Source: a bacterium (GTDB lineage: Bacteria; Krumholzibacteriota; Krumholzibacteriia; LZORAL124-64-63). From it: 33,468 nucleotides of DNA. Of this stretch, positions 32,772 to 33,468 are shown in pieces (within the stretch, counting starts at the first letter, position 1; every line of letters starts with the position of its first letter). The translations under genes and the position numbers were made by a program. The DNA lies in contig JAHJTW010000202.1 in assembly GCA_018829565.1 (NCBI GenBank), forward strand, positions 1 to 33,468, read 5' to 3'. The notes under the pieces were generated by a model. The model was not told where the DNA came from and ran no database searches. It worked only from the letters and a program-made list of their open reading frames with translations.

Positions 32772-33299
32772 TCATTCCGCCCCGGAGAACTCAAACAAGC
32801 CCGTTTCCGACAACCGCACTCGGAGACGGCGCGACTCCCGGGTCGGCTGCCCTCCCTGGAACTGAATTTGGTCAACGAGATCAAAAGTATCCGGCGCAAC
32901 CCATACCACCTCACCGGGTTCAACGCGGGTCAAGCCCGGAAACTGCCGATACAACTCACTGAACCACACTTGCGAGCATTTTCTCACCTCAGCGCCACCA
33001 GCACGATTGATATAGACCTCTTCGACCCACATTCGATGCGACCGCTCGACCCTGAACAGCGTCACGCGCAAAACTCGTGTTACCCTCCACATGCCTGCGT
33101 CATGACCCGAGTCAAATACAAGAGGTTCTTCGATCGACAGGCCGGGCCCCAGACTCATCAGATATGCCGAGCCGGGGAGCGTTTTCGTGAGTTCAACAGA
33201 CTCGGGCTCAACGCATACAGCTTGGCCGAACGCTGCTTGGGACAGAACTGCAGACACCAACAATGCCGCGGTCAAAGGACGCATGTCGAACTTTCTCAT
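32772..33299 (-). CDS. Exported protein of unknown function
   Basis: About 175 residues from ATG 33299, or ATG 33284 five codons later; neither has a strong ribosome site, and the track start at 33413 lies before the upstream gene's terminator. Signal peptide 'LTAALLVSAVLSQAAFGQ'. The mature part is beta-rich and Arg/Val-rich ('WRVTRVLRVTLFRVERSHRM', 'VEEVYINRAGGAEVRKC') and ends 'SRRLRVRLSETGLFEFSGAE'. No family was recognised. 181 bp separate it from the next gene (32591-32771); I see no further gene there. Confidence 0.65.
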   Translation of the reverse strand: MRKFDMRPLTAALLVSAVLSQAAFGQAVCVEPESVELTKTLPGSAYLMSLGPGLSIEEPLVFDSGHDAGMWRVTRVLRVTLFRVERSHRMWVEEVYINRAGGAEVRKCSQVWFSELYRQFPGLTRVEPGEVVWVAPDTFDLVDQIQFQGGQPTRESRRLRVRLSETGLFEFSGAE

Positions 33300-33369
33300 T
33301 CCGTAAGACTCGGCGGTAACTTGGTTCAGCATAACACGCCCACGGGATCGCATGCGGAAAAATCCCGCG

Positions 33370-33397
33370 AAAAGGCCCCCCGCCGAAGCGGGAGGCC
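33370..33397 (-). terminator. Intrinsic terminator of the gene at the window end
   Basis: GGCCtCCCGC-TTC-GGCGGGgGGCC-type hairpin (33374-33397) is followed on the minus strand by TTTT. It lies about 28 bp past the stop codon at 33425. Confidence 0.7.
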
Positions 33398-33424
33398 ATT
33401 CAAGGCAGCGCATTCGAACAGTCG

Positions 33425-33468
33425 CTATTTCAAGAGAGCCATCTTCTGCACCGTGGCGAAGTCCGCCG
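33425..33468 (-). CDS. C-terminal end of another sorting-domain protein (partial)
   Basis: The last 44 bp read, on the minus strand, '.ADFATVQKMALLK' plus TAG, almost the same as the end of the LVIVD protein ('ADFAAVRKMALLK'); about 40 of 44 bases agree. It is too short for the ORF track. The rest of the gene lies outside the window; it is probably another secreted protein of the same sorting-domain class. Confidence 0.75.
   Translation of the reverse strand, partial: ADFATVQKMALLK

Overview
The window looks like a contig piece from a GC-rich, Gram-negative, probably uncultured bacterium of the wider Fibrobacteres-Chlorobi-Bacteroidetes neighbourhood (Krumholzibacteria/Eisenbacteria-like). 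This placement is inferred from protein style, not from a marker gene. At least five secreted proteins end in the ~80-residue FlgD-Ig / type-IX-like C-terminal domain ('NPFNPRTTISF ... GxYxxxL ... RKMxLLK'), and two others end in a short 'WGxxKxx(Y/F)' tail. Many proteins have signal peptides or lipoboxes, and TTG/GTG starts are frequent. No rRNA, tRNA, CRISPR array or intact insertion sequence was seen.

Layout, left to right. 1-5.2 kb: 3' part of a methyltransferase gene; an orphan ParE-type toxin; a secreted HAF-repeat protein with a C-terminal sorting domain; and an overlapping pair of genes on the minus strand, an MBOAT O-acyltransferase and an SGNH-like partner, probably for cell-surface polysaccharide O-acetylation. 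5.2-8.4 kb: a family-2 glycosyltransferase and a HIRAN-ARPP-1 fusion protein. 8.4-15.4 kb: a tight minus-strand run of eight exported proteins. It starts with a 929-residue FG-GAP protein that carries a dockerin module and a sorting domain. Next, 18 bp downstream, is a cohesin-like lipoprotein, followed by six small exported proteins of unknown function. 15.7-19.6 kb: a two-component system with an NtrC-type sigma-54 activator and a histidine kinase whose exported sensor is itself a beta-propeller/FG-GAP-like region.

19.6-25.8 kb: an XRE regulator (apparently leaderless, behind a dyad operator) followed by a widespread uncharacterised protein; an AAA_14/DUF4143 ATPase; and a DUF3307-SatD operon. 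Upstream of satD are four 20-bp inverted repeats spaced 29-42-29 bp around the promoter. An AlkZ/YcaQ-type DNA glycosylase diverges from the same spacer. 25.8-33.5 kb: a secreted GH13 (branching-enzyme-like) protein, a polytopic membrane protein, an LVIVD beta-propeller protein, three further exported proteins, and the last codons of another sorting-domain protein cut by the window end.

How the parts fit: most genes build or modify the cell envelope and surface (export, polysaccharide acetylation, glycosyl transfer, surface propellers). The two-component system is a plausible controller of the adjacent exported-protein operon. The most unusual signals are the SatD operator array, a three-copy terminator-linked repeat family with a conserved TTTTGA(T/G)CTTTG flank, the adjacent cohesin/dockerin pair, and the HIRAN-ARPP-1 fusion.
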